Shown one piece after another: positions 8,834-16,976 of a stretch of DNA of 64,000 bases. A program made the position numbers and the translations under genes. The notes under the pieces were generated by a model. The model worked only from the letters and a program-made list of their open reading frames with translations, was not told the DNA's origin and made no database searches. The number at the start of each line of letters is the position of its first letter. Position 1 is the first letter of the stretch. The stretch is from Labrenzia sp. 011 (lineage in GTDB: Bacteria > Pseudomonadota > Alphaproteobacteria > Rhizobiales > Stappiaceae). The stretch lies in the NCBI RefSeq assembly GCF_003075075.1, contig NZ_QCYM01000013.1, positions 86,773 to 150,772 of the forward strand, written 5' to 3'.

Positions 8834-9645
8834 TCAGGCCGAGGCGCGTTCCGGCTTGCTGGCGAGCGTCTTACCCATGCTGCCTTCCAGCCGTTCTCTG
8901 TGATCGGCGACAAAGTTCCTGCCGGTTTCGTAGCCGATGTCGAACAGCGTCGACATGTTCGAATGGCTCCAGTCGAGAATGTTCGGCCAATGCGCGTCCG
9001 GGATATGCCGGCGGAAGGGCATTCTGAGCAGTTCCGATCGGCTGCTGTGGGTTTTCGCGCAAAGGGATTTGCCGCCGAGCGCCGTTTCCCGCTTTTTCAG
9101 GAAGGCTTCACGCTGCAGGACGAAGGCCCTGTAGTCGGTAAGCGCCAGGCTGACGAAGTCGGCCAGTTCCGGATCCGGATTTCTGTCGAGATAGGCCTGG
9201 GCGCGATTGTCGAAGGCCGCCAGATCGACATCCGCGCTGCCGAGCAGGTCGACAAGCTCATAAAGCTCCCGGTCGTGGCGCAGCTGGATGCGTTGCTTCC
9301 CGAAGGCCTCCGGGTCGCTTTCCGCGAATTCCATGATCCTGTCCGTTTCGGCCAGGAACCGGTCTTTTGCATGCAGCGCGCGTTTCGACTTGAAGGCCGC
9401 AAGGCTGTTCTCGGCGAGTCTGGTGAGGGGCGCGATGATCGACTGAACCCAGGCATCGGTGAGGTCGTGTGGCTCGTCGATCAGCTTGCGGTGCCCCAGG
9501 ATGTCGAAAAAGATGAGGGTGTCGATATCGTGTTCGACCATCACGTCATCCGGAATTCGAGACCCGCTTCCTCCAGCGCCAGCAAAGCGCCGCTCATCAG
9601 CGGCAGATTGGGGGCGCCGCCGCCCTGTACAAGTCCGATCGGCAT
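8834..9645 (-). pseudogene. Patatin-like phospholipase, internally deleted and frameshifted
   Basis: On the reverse strand an ATG at 9645 opens MPIGLVQGGGAPNLPLMSGA, the oxyanion-hole motif and first helix of patatin-like phospholipases, but the frame stops at 9541 after 34 residues. A second frame begins at the same point (GTG 9544 or ATG 9541) and runs to 8834 (VEHDIDTLIFFDILGHRKLI), resembling the C-terminal part of such proteins. The GxSxG serine motif and the middle of the fold are missing in both parts. I infer an internal deletion that also shifted the frame. The downstream part alone, 236 residues, could still be translated, but no lipase chemistry would remain. Confidence 0.6.
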
Positions 9646-9858
9646 GTCAGTTCCCTTGAAAAAGTGATGAATTCAATCAGGGGTATATGCTATCAGAATT
9701 CACGCTTCCTGTGATCGCGATTGCGCCAGCGACGCCAGGAAAACCTGTGCGGTGACACGGGGAATTCATTCGCATCCCTGATCGATTCCATTCGTTCAAA
9801 TCATTTGCGGATCAGGTGCGGCGTCCCTAACTTTCCTACACAAACAAGGGGAGACCAG

Positions 9859-10563
9859 ATGAGCGAGCGTAAAGTTGCACTGATCACGGCCGGGGGATCC
9901 GGCATGGGAGCTGACGCTGCCAGACGGCTGGCGGCCGACGGCTTCAAGGTTGCGATCCTGTCATCTTCCGGCAAGGGAGAGGTGCTGGCTAAGGAACTGG
10001 GCGGTATCGGTTTTACGGGCTCCAACCTTGTCGCCGATGACCTAAATCAGTTTGTCAGCAAATCACTGGAAGCATATGGAAAAATAGATGTACTGGTGAA
10101 TTCCGCCGGGCATGGCCCAAAGGGGGATATCCTGGAAATCTCCGACGACGACTGGCACCTGGGCATGGACGTCTATCTGATGAATGTCATTCGCCCGAGC
10201 CGGCTCGTGGCACCGGTGATGGCTGAACGGGGGGGTGGGGCCATCATCAACATATCCACTTTCGCTGCCTTCGAGCCCGATCCCCTGTTTCCGACGTCCG
10301 GCGTCTTCCGGGCAGGACTGGCGGCTTTTACCAAGCTGTTTTCCGACAAGTTCGCGGCGCAAAATGTCCGCATGAACAATGTCCTGCCGGGTTTCATCGA
10401 CAGCCTGCCGGAGACGGAAGACCGCAAGGCCCGCATTCCCATGGGCCGATATGGCCGCTCGGAAGAGGTGTCCGGGCTGATTTCCTATCTCGCTGGAGAG
10501 CAGGCGGCCTATATCTCCGGTCAGAATATCCGTATCGACGGCGGGCTCACCCGATCGGTCTGA
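9859..10563 (+). CDS. SDR family oxidoreductase-like protein with substituted active site
   Basis: A 234-residue classical short-chain dehydrogenase fold starting at the ATG at 9859 behind a strong AAGGGGAGA ribosome site. The nucleotide motif ITAGGSGMGADAA and the NSAG strand motif are intact, as is the catalytic-position serine in INIS (about residue 133). The usual YxxxK is replaced: the aligned stretch SGVFRAGL has Ser near 147 for Tyr and Arg near 151 for Lys. The end, GQNIRIDGGLTRS, is typical. It may bind a nucleotide without normal dehydrogenase chemistry, or use other residues. I believe this form recurs in related genomes, so it may be a subfamily and not decay. Confidence 0.8.
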   Translation: MSERKVALITAGGSGMGADAARRLAADGFKVAILSSSGKGEVLAKELGGIGFTGSNLVADDLNQFVSKSLEAYGKIDVLVNSAGHGPKGDILEISDDDWHLGMDVYLMNVIRPSRLVAPVMAERGGGAIINISTFAAFEPDPLFPTSGVFRAGLAAFTKLFSDKFAAQNVRMNNVLPGFIDSLPETEDRKARIPMGRYGRSEEVSGLISYLAGEQAAYISGQNIRIDGGLTRSV

Positions 10564-10654
10564 GATTGACGGTCTTTCCACCGTTCGGGCTGGACAGTAT
10601 TGCGGGAAGAAGGTAAGGCACCCTTACTATCTACCTTGTTTCGAGACCTGTGAC

Positions 10655-11416
10655 ATGACTGTCCCTGAAAGGCCCGAGCGGCCGGAATTTCTGACGGACA
10701 CGCCGGTTCCCGGCCGTATCTGGATGCTGCGCGGCGCACGCGCAGCCATCTCCATTCCGGCTTTCATTCTCACCGCCGCCTTTGTCGGCTATGCGGGGCT
10801 TGCGCGCGAGACCGGCCTGACGCTGGCCGAAACGCTTGCCCTGACCGGTCTTGTCTGGGCGCTGCCGTCGGTGGTGGTGCTCACTGGGGCGCTGTCTTCC
10901 GGCATGGGGCTGCTGCCGACCGCAATAGCTGTCGCGCTGGCATCCGTGCGGCTGATGCCGATGACCATGGCGCTGATGCCGCTCATCAAGGTTCCGGGCA
11001 AGACCCGCAACTGGCAGCTTCTGATCGCCTCCCATTTCGTTGCGGTGACGGCCTGGGTCTATGCGATGAAACACCTGCCGGACCTGCCGAGGGAGGCGCG
11101 CCTGCCGTTCTTCGTCGGCTTCGGCTGCTCGGTCTCCAGCTTCGTTTTCTGCATGACGGCGATTGCCTATCTTCTGGTCGAACGTCTGCCGGATATGGTG
11201 GCCGGCGCGCTGGTCCTGCTGACACCGGTATATTTCCTGTGTTCGCTGTGGGGGGCGGCGCGGTTGAATGCGGACAGGGTGGCCATGATCACCGGGCTCG
11301 CCTTCGGGCCGCTGTTCTTCATCTATCTGCCCGGCCTTGACCTGCTGTGGACGGGGCTTGCCGGTGGAACGCTCGCCTATATCGGTACACGGATCCACCG
11401 CAGGGGGCTGCTATGA
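10655..11416 (+). CDS. azlC: AzlC family permease (branched-chain amino acid export, large subunit)
   Basis: A 253-residue polytopic membrane protein with about seven hydrophobic spans and the AzlC-family opening GARAAISIPAFILTAAFVGYAG. AzlC and the small AzlD subunit together export branched-chain amino acids or analogues in characterised bacteria. The start at 10655 (MTVPERPERPEFL) gives a short cytoplasmic leader. Its last codons overlap the azlD start by four bases (ATGA), so translation is probably coupled. The exported substrate here cannot be read from sequence. Confidence 0.88.
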   Translation: MTVPERPERPEFLTDTPVPGRIWMLRGARAAISIPAFILTAAFVGYAGLARETGLTLAETLALTGLVWALPSVVVLTGALSSGMGLLPTAIAVALASVRLMPMTMALMPLIKVPGKTRNWQLLIASHFVAVTAWVYAMKHLPDLPREARLPFFVGFGCSVSSFVFCMTAIAYLLVERLPDMVAGALVLLTPVYFLCSLWGAARLNADRVAMITGLAFGPLFFIYLPGLDLLWTGLAGGTLAYIGTRIHRRGLL

Positions 11417-11775
11417 CGGACGTGCCGATTTCACAGACCTGGTGGTGGCCCTTCGTCATGATTCTCGTGGCGGGCTGGTTTGCCACCGATGTCTGGCGCT
11501 GGCTGGGTGTTTTCGCCGGCGGGCGGCTGCGCGAAGACGGTGAGTTGCTCATCTGGGTCCGTTGTGTCGCCACGGCTCTGGTTGCCGGAGTGATTTCCAA
11601 ACTGATTCTGTTTCCGCAGGGCGTCCTGGCCGAGACGCCGATCTGGCTTCGGCTGGCCGCTGCCGGGTTCGGCTTTTCCGCATTTTTCGTGGCGCGGCAG
11701 AAAGTTCTTGTCGGCGTTCTGTCAGCAGAAGCCTTCCTCCTGTGTGGCTGGCTGGCCCTCGACAAGCTAGGCTGA
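11413..11775 (+). CDS. azlD: AzlD family protein (small subunit of AzlCD exporter)
   Basis: A 120-residue membrane protein with about four spans. It starts at the ATG at 11413, which overlaps the azlC stop; a longer upstream frame is a shadow of azlC. The pattern MILVAGWFATDVWRWLGVFA followed by LIWVRCVATALVAGVISKLI matches the AzlD domain. It would form the exporter with AzlC. The GST gene follows after 35 bases and may be in the same transcript. Confidence 0.88.
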   Translation: MTDVPISQTWWWPFVMILVAGWFATDVWRWLGVFAGGRLREDGELLIWVRCVATALVAGVISKLILFPQGVLAETPIWLRLAAAGFGFSAFFVARQKVLVGVLSAEAFLLCGWLALDKLG

Positions 11776-11810
11776 TTTGCGGAGAGACACTTCAAACCGC
11801 AGAGGCCAGC

Positions 11811-12461
11811 ATGTCCGATCCACTGGAACTTTTTTACGCCCCGCAGAGCCGCGCGACAGGCGTTCGCGTGCTCCTGGAAGAACTTGACGCTCCCTACAAT
11901 CTCAAGATTTTCAATCTCAAGCTGGGAGAAAACCGCCGCCCGGACTATCTTGCCATCAATCCTGTCGGCAAGGTTCCGGTCCTGCGCCATGGGGAGGCGG
12001 TCGTTACCGAGCAGGTGGCGATCTATCTCTATCTCGCGGATCTCTTTCCCGAAAAGGGGCTGGCGCCGGCCTTGGACGATCCGCTGCGCGGGCCGTATCT
12101 GCGCTGGTTCGTGTATATGGCGTCCTGTTTCGAACCGGCTCTCATCGACCGGGCGATGAAACGGGAGGAAGCTCCACAGATGGTGTCGGCCTATGGCAGC
12201 TTCGACACGGTGATGGAGACGATGCGCGCCCAGCTCACCAAGGGGCCTTATGTGCTCGGCGAAACGGTGAGCGCCGTCGATGTCTGCTGGGCGATGGGCC
12301 TCAGGTGGGGTATGGGGGTCGGCCTCGTGCCCGAATTCGATGAATTCAAGGCCTTTACGGAGCTGTATTTCCAGCGCCCGGCACCGCAATTCGTGCTTCA
12401 GGAAGACCGGAAGCTTGCAGCCGAGCAGCAGGATGCTGCCGAAAAGGCGGGCGCCGCCTGA
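11811..12461 (+). CDS. Glutathione S-transferase family protein
   Basis: A 216-residue cytosolic GST. The N-terminal thioredoxin-like domain (about 1-80) has MSDPLELFYAPQSRATGVRV, with a serine-containing active-site turn, and INPVGKVPVL, which holds the cis-proline that contacts glutathione. The all-helical C-terminal domain has FVLGETVSAVDVCW-type sequence (here YVLGETVSAVDVCW), the N-capping box. The start at 11811 was chosen because the first beta strand begins there. It lies 35 bases after azlD. The electrophilic substrate is not predictable. Confidence 0.9.
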   Translation: MSDPLELFYAPQSRATGVRVLLEELDAPYNLKIFNLKLGENRRPDYLAINPVGKVPVLRHGEAVVTEQVAIYLYLADLFPEKGLAPALDDPLRGPYLRWFVYMASCFEPALIDRAMKREEAPQMVSAYGSFDTVMETMRAQLTKGPYVLGETVSAVDVCWAMGLRWGMGVGLVPEFDEFKAFTELYFQRPAPQFVLQEDRKLAAEQQDAAEKAGAA

Positions 12462-12478
12462 CGCCTGAAAGCGGGATT

Positions 12479-12922
12479 TTAGGAGTCCGTACCCTGGTCC
12501 AGCGCCGCCCGGATCTTTTCCGCCTGGGCGGCGAGCAGGTCATTGTCGGCCATCTCGCCCGTATGGGGTTTGAGCGGCACACCGTCGAAGCGCGGGATGA
12601 CATGCACATGGGTGTGAAAGACCACCTGTCCGCCCGCCGGTTCGGAGAACTGCTGGATGGTCGTGCCGTCCGCGTCAAATGCCCTGATGACGGTGCGGGC
12701 CATCTTCTGCACCGTGGCCATGACGGCGTTGAGGTCGTCCGTGGCAATGTCCAGAATGTTGCGCGAAGGCGCCTTCGGCACCACGAGGACATGTCCGTCA
12801 CCGCGCGGCATGATGTCCATGATCACCAGCGTCCTGGCATCCTCATAGACCTTGTGGCACGGCAGCTCGCCGCGCAGGATTTTGGCGAAGACATTCTGGT
12901 CGTCATAAGCGGGCGTGGACAT
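12479..12922 (-). CDS. HIT family hydrolase
   Basis: A 147-residue histidine triad protein, a nucleotide hydrolase or transferase acting on NMP-X bonds. The catalytic signature HTHVHVIP lies near residue 100, and the N-terminus has the typical NVFAKILRGELPCHKVYED. The ATG at 12922 (MSTPAYDDQ) is preferred over an ATG 27 bases upstream. Its closest recalled relatives are the alphaproteobacterial HINT-type proteins. It is convergent with the GST gene, with only 17 bases between the stops. Confidence 0.93.
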   Translation of the reverse strand: MSTPAYDDQNVFAKILRGELPCHKVYEDARTLVIMDIMPRGDGHVLVVPKAPSRNILDIATDDLNAVMATVQKMARTVIRAFDADGTTIQQFSEPAGGQVVFHTHVHVIPRFDGVPLKPHTGEMADNDLLAAQAEKIRAALDQGTDS

Positions 12923-13100
12923 ATCTGGAAATTCCCGTCTCGAAGGCATGGTCGCTCAGCGTGCGCTGTTGGCCGGAGACTAGTCGGACAGACGGGAAGG
13001 GGGCAAGAGGCAAGTGCCTGCTTCCGGTTCTCCGCCGCCTCCGGCGCTGGATAATTCTCAGGCGCCGGATGCGGGGCCGGCGCCGGAATTGCGCGATGTA

Positions 13101-14582
13101 TCAGGTACCGCAGAAGGTCCGGTAGGGACCGAAGGACGCCGGGGCGGGGCGGGTATAGGCCTCGCAATCGGGTCTTTCGGTGAAGGGGGTCTTCAGAACC
13201 TCCAGAAGTTTCCTGACAGGGCCAAAGTCTCCCGTTTCGGCCGCCGCCAGGGCTTCTTCCACCTTGTGGTTTCTGGGGATGTAGAGCGGGTTGACCCGGT
13301 CCATCCGGGTTCTGACGACGTCCGGGGCAAGGCCTTCTCCGGCCAGTCTTTGCCGCCATTGGGCAAACCAGGGATCGAATGCTGCCGGATCGGCAAAGAG
13401 GGCGCGCAGCTCGTCGGGCGAACCGGTTGCCGCCGTGCCGAGGCTGCGGAAGAACAGGGTGTAGTCGACATTCTGTTCGGCCATGGCCGCAAGCAGCGTT
13501 TCGACAAGCGCCTGATCGCCTTCCTCTTCCGTTTCAAGTCCGAGTTTGGCGCGCATGCCGCCGCGCCAATAGGCGGTGTAGACCTCCGGAAACCGGGCCA
13601 GTTCGGTGCTGGCCAGATCCACAGCCTTGTCCTGGTCGTCCGGCGCGATCAGGGGGAGCAATGCTTCCGCGAGGCGGGCAAGATTCCACTGGGCGATCCG
13701 GGGCTGGCGGGCGAAGGCATACCGCCCGCCGTGATCGATGGAGCTGAACACCGCTTCCGGGTCGTAGGCGTCGATGAAGGCGCAGGGGCCGTAGTCTATG
13801 GTTTCGCCGGAGATCGTCGTGTTGTCGGTGTTCATGACGCCATGGACGAAGCCGACGAGCAGCCATCGGGCAACGAGTTCCGCCTGGCGTTCCGTGATCC
13901 GGCGGAAAAGCTTCAGAAAACGGTCCGGGGCTCCGGCAAGATCCGGATCGTGCCTGGAGATGGCATAGTCGGCCAGCTGGCGGACCTTGTCGGTTTCGCC
14001 ACGCGCCGCGAAATACTGGAACGTCCCGACGCGCAGATGGCTTGCGGCAACGCGGGTGAGGACCGCGCCGGGCTTCGGACCTTCCCTGTAGACCATTTCG
14101 CCTGTTGTCACGGCGGCCAGGGCACGGGTGGTGGGGATGCCCAGAGCGTTCATGGCTTCGCCGATGATATACTCACGCAGCACCGGCCCTATGACCGCCT
14201 TGCCGTCGCCGCCGCGGGAAAACGGCGTCGGGCCCGAGCCCTTGAGCTGGATATCGCGCCGCCGTCCATGGGTGTCTATCACCTCGCCGAGCAACAGGGC
14301 CCTGCCGTCTCCAAGCTGCGGGGAAAAGCCGCCGAACTGATGACCGGCATAGACCTGAGCGAGAGGTGAGGCGCCCTCCGGATGTGTCACGCCGGCAAAG
14401 ATCGCCGCTCCGTCAGCCGTTTCAAGGGTGTCCGGATCGAGACCGAGATCCTCCGCCAGGGGGCGGTTGAAGAGCACCAGTTCAGGCTCGGGAACCTTCG
14501 TCCCTTCCCAGGCGACGTAGAACCCGGGCAATTCCCGGGCATAGGAATTGTCGAACCGGAAGGAGGAGGGTGTGGCGGTCAT
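13101..14582 (-). CDS. selO: Protein adenylyltransferase SelO
   Basis: SelO (YdiU/UPF0061) is a pseudokinase-fold enzyme that transfers AMP from ATP to Ser, Thr or Tyr of target proteins and is linked to redox stress. The 493-residue protein begins MTATPSSFRFDNSYARELPG and shows the family segments VYAGHQFGGFSPQLGDGRAL and MNTDNTTISGETIDYGPCAF, the latter with the catalytic Asn/Asp residues. The end has the C-terminal FGPYRTFCGT with a Cys near the terminus, as in bacterial SelO. The ATG at 14582 was chosen for its match to the family N-terminus; an upstream ATG at 14660 adds a non-conserved leader. Confidence 0.95.
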   Translation of the reverse strand: MTATPSSFRFDNSYARELPGFYVAWEGTKVPEPELVLFNRPLAEDLGLDPDTLETADGAAIFAGVTHPEGASPLAQVYAGHQFGGFSPQLGDGRALLLGEVIDTHGRRRDIQLKGSGPTPFSRGGDGKAVIGPVLREYIIGEAMNALGIPTTRALAAVTTGEMVYREGPKPGAVLTRVAASHLRVGTFQYFAARGETDKVRQLADYAISRHDPDLAGAPDRFLKLFRRITERQAELVARWLLVGFVHGVMNTDNTTISGETIDYGPCAFIDAYDPEAVFSSIDHGGRYAFARQPRIAQWNLARLAEALLPLIAPDDQDKAVDLASTELARFPEVYTAYWRGGMRAKLGLETEEEGDQALVETLLAAMAEQNVDYTLFFRSLGTAATGSPDELRALFADPAAFDPWFAQWRQRLAGEGLAPDVVRTRMDRVNPLYIPRNHKVEEALAAAETGDFGPVRKLLEVLKTPFTERPDCEAYTRPAPASFGPYRTFCGT

Positions 14583-14980
14583 CGGGGTATCCGTTGGCTG
14601 GTCTGGCTGACTATGAGGGAAATATAGGTGCGGCAGATACCAATTCCGCCCCGCCTGCAAATTTTAGACCCGGACATCCCGGATTTCGTTCACTGATCCC
14701 CGGTCGTTTCGGTCTTCATCCAGCAATCTGATCCGGCAGTCTGGCGTCCCATGCCGGGGGGCGCGAAAGGCGATGCCGAAGCAAATGGATGCCGGAACCT
14801 TGCGCACAGCACCCTCGTTACATGGCTCGATTCCGCGGTTCTGCAAGGGAAACGACGGCGATGCTTTGAATTTTGACCTGTAAGTCGGATCGTTATTGGT
14901 GTATGATTTGATTTTTTCGTCTTCCGGTCGAGTTGTTCGATCAATTCTTTCTTTTTTGTTCAGGCATTTGGATATCCGTC
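14583..14980. other. Intergenic region between divergent selO and protease-nuclease gene
   Basis: About 400 bases with no convincing gene. The right part (about 14880-14960) is clearly more AT-rich than the flanks and probably holds the promoter of the rightward protease genes. I found no clear -35/-10 pair, operator palindrome or terminator. Confidence 0.5.
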
Positions 14981-16948
14981 ATGAAAACTGTTTTCCAGTC
15001 GCAGCTTGAAAACCGTCAGGCAATTGAAAATCTTCTCGACAACGAGCGCCGGATCGTCGCCGAAGCGCCGTTCCCGCAGGACGGGATGCTCGAAGGTGTC
15101 ACCGCCAGAAGCGGTCCGGCAACGCTCGAGGAAGCGGTCGACCGCATGCGCAAGGGTCAAACCGATCTGAGCGCACCCACTTACACCGAAGCGATCGTGA
15201 TGCGCACCGGGTACCCGTCGCTGCTGGTCAGGAACGGCACTTTCGAAGACCCCAAGCTGCAATACTGGAAAGATACGCTTGTTCCCAGACGCGCAGTTAT
15301 CGACCGGGCCATCGCCAATGTCGGCCGGGTGGATCTGGTCAATGATCCTCACAACAAGTGGATCGGCACCGGCTGGCGGGTCAATGAAGACACTTTCGTC
15401 ACCAACCGGCACGTTGCCGTCTATTTCGCCCAGCTGCGTCAAGGTGGATGGGGCTTCGCGCGCGGTCTCAAGGTCTATATGGATCTTCGGGAGGAGCATG
15501 AGTCCGACGAGCAGCTCGAGATGCTGGTGTCCTCGATCCTCCATATCGAGCCGACCGGCCTGCCGGACGTGGCGATCCTCAGGATCGACAAGAACGCCCT
15601 GCGGACCACCGCCGATCCCGTTTCCCTGCAGCTTGGCGGGCGTCGGCCCGATACGATCGGCGTCATCGGCTATCCGGCAAAAGCCGTCCGAGACAATCCG
15701 CTTGATGCGATGGATCGCTATTTCGACGACATCTACAATGTGAAGCGGTTCGCGCCCGGTCAGATCATGGACGACAACCATTCTTCGACCGAATTCACCC
15801 ACAATGCGACGACCCTGGGCGGCAATTCCGGCTCGATGATCATCGATGTCGACACGGGAGGCGCCGTGGGCCTTCATTTCGCCGGTAGCGCGCTGACCCA
15901 GAACTATGCGGTCAAGATCGATGCCGTTGCCGATATCCTGACCCGTCAGTCGGTCTATTTCGATACCGGCGCCGGGCAGGACAACGGGAAGGCGGCGGAC
16001 GGGGCGAACGGTTCCGGCACCGACGAGGAGGCGACCGGCTTCGAAGACCGGCAAGGTTATCAGCCCGACTTCCTCGGAGACGGCCCCCTGTGGGTGCCGC
16101 TGCCGGAACTGAACAGTGTGCAATTGCGCAAGCTCGCGCGTACGAAATCCGGCGAGACCGAGCTGAAGTACACCCATTATTCCGTCGTGATAAACGGAGA
16201 ACGGCGGCTGGCCTTCTACGCGGCTGCCAATATCGACGGCAACGAGCTTCGCCGGCCCAGGAGGAAAAATTCCTTCAAGCTGGATCCCAGACTCGCGGAA
16301 GACAAGCAGGCCGGGGAGGATCTCTATTCGAGAAACGACCTGGACCGGGGCCATCTGATCCGTCGGCTGGACCCCTGTTGGGGCAGCAAGGCGGAAGCCG
16401 ATCTGGCCAATCTGGATTCGATGTATTTTCCGAATATCGCGCCCCAGCACAAGAAGCTGAACCAGAAGATATGGCTCAGGCTCGAGGAGCATGTCCTCGA
16501 CAGGACGGACGATGCGGATGCCAGGATCTCGGTTTTCGTCGGCTGTCTGTTCGATGACGGCGATCCGGTGCAGAAGCGCTCCGGTGTCCAGGTGCCGATG
16601 CGTTTCTGGAAGGTTGTCGCCTCGATCGGCAGGATGCGGCGCGGGCGCTCGAACCGGCGCGTGCTACAGGCGCAGGCCTTCATTCTTTCCCAGGAACATC
16701 TGGTGAAGCCGGGAGATCTGGAGCTGGTCTTCGGGCAGGGGTTCGAGGAGTTCCAGGTGACCATCGAGGAACTGGAGCGGCTGACGGGACATGATTTCGG
16801 GCCGCTACGGGACGCGGACACATTCGCGCTTACCTCCGAGATGCGGGCCGAGCACAGGGAAAAACTGGAATCGGTGACGGGGCTCCTCACGGATGTCTCG
16901 GACCACGTCAAACCGCTCGGATCACTTGCGGATGTGGAAGCCGGATAG
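14981..16948 (+). CDS. Trypsin-like serine protease fused to DNA/RNA non-specific endonuclease (NUC1)
   Basis: A 655-residue two-domain protein without signal peptide or membrane span. Residues about 100-325 form a trypsin-like protease: His144 in TNRHV, Asp196 in PDVAIL and Ser283 in LGGNSGSM make a full triad. Residues about 395-610 form a NUC1-type endonuclease: the DRGH box with catalytic His458, then FPNIAPQHKKLNQKIWLRLE, which includes the metal-ligand Asn and the conserved NxxPQ and W..LE positions. The first ~100 residues match nothing I know. The ATG at 14981 is used, but no strong ribosome site precedes it. The papain-like gene follows closely. The pairing suggests proteolytically controlled nuclease activity inside the cell, possibly defence; that is inference. 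Confidence 0.85.
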   Translation: MKTVFQSQLENRQAIENLLDNERRIVAEAPFPQDGMLEGVTARSGPATLEEAVDRMRKGQTDLSAPTYTEAIVMRTGYPSLLVRNGTFEDPKLQYWKDTLVPRRAVIDRAIANVGRVDLVNDPHNKWIGTGWRVNEDTFVTNRHVAVYFAQLRQGGWGFARGLKVYMDLREEHESDEQLEMLVSSILHIEPTGLPDVAILRIDKNALRTTADPVSLQLGGRRPDTIGVIGYPAKAVRDNPLDAMDRYFDDIYNVKRFAPGQIMDDNHSSTEFTHNATTLGGNSGSMIIDVDTGGAVGLHFAGSALTQNYAVKIDAVADILTRQSVYFDTGAGQDNGKAADGANGSGTDEEATGFEDRQGYQPDFLGDGPLWVPLPELNSVQLRKLARTKSGETELKYTHYSVVINGERRLAFYAAANIDGNELRRPRRKNSFKLDPRLAEDKQAGEDLYSRNDLDRGHLIRRLDPCWGSKAEADLANLDSMYFPNIAPQHKKLNQKIWLRLEEHVLDRTDDADARISVFVGCLFDDGDPVQKRSGVQVPMRFWKVVASIGRMRRGRSNRRVLQAQAFILSQEHLVKPGDLELVFGQGFEEFQVTIEELERLTGHDFGPLRDADTFALTSEMRAEHREKLESVTGLLTDVSDHVKPLGSLADVEAG

Positions 16949-16976
16949 GGCAGACAACCTGTCGGAGGGAGCCGTC

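Noticed and set aside
11562..11810. Longer N-terminus for the GST protein
   Set aside because: The upstream part is antiphase to azlD and has no similarity to GSTs; the thioredoxin-like fold starts at 11811.
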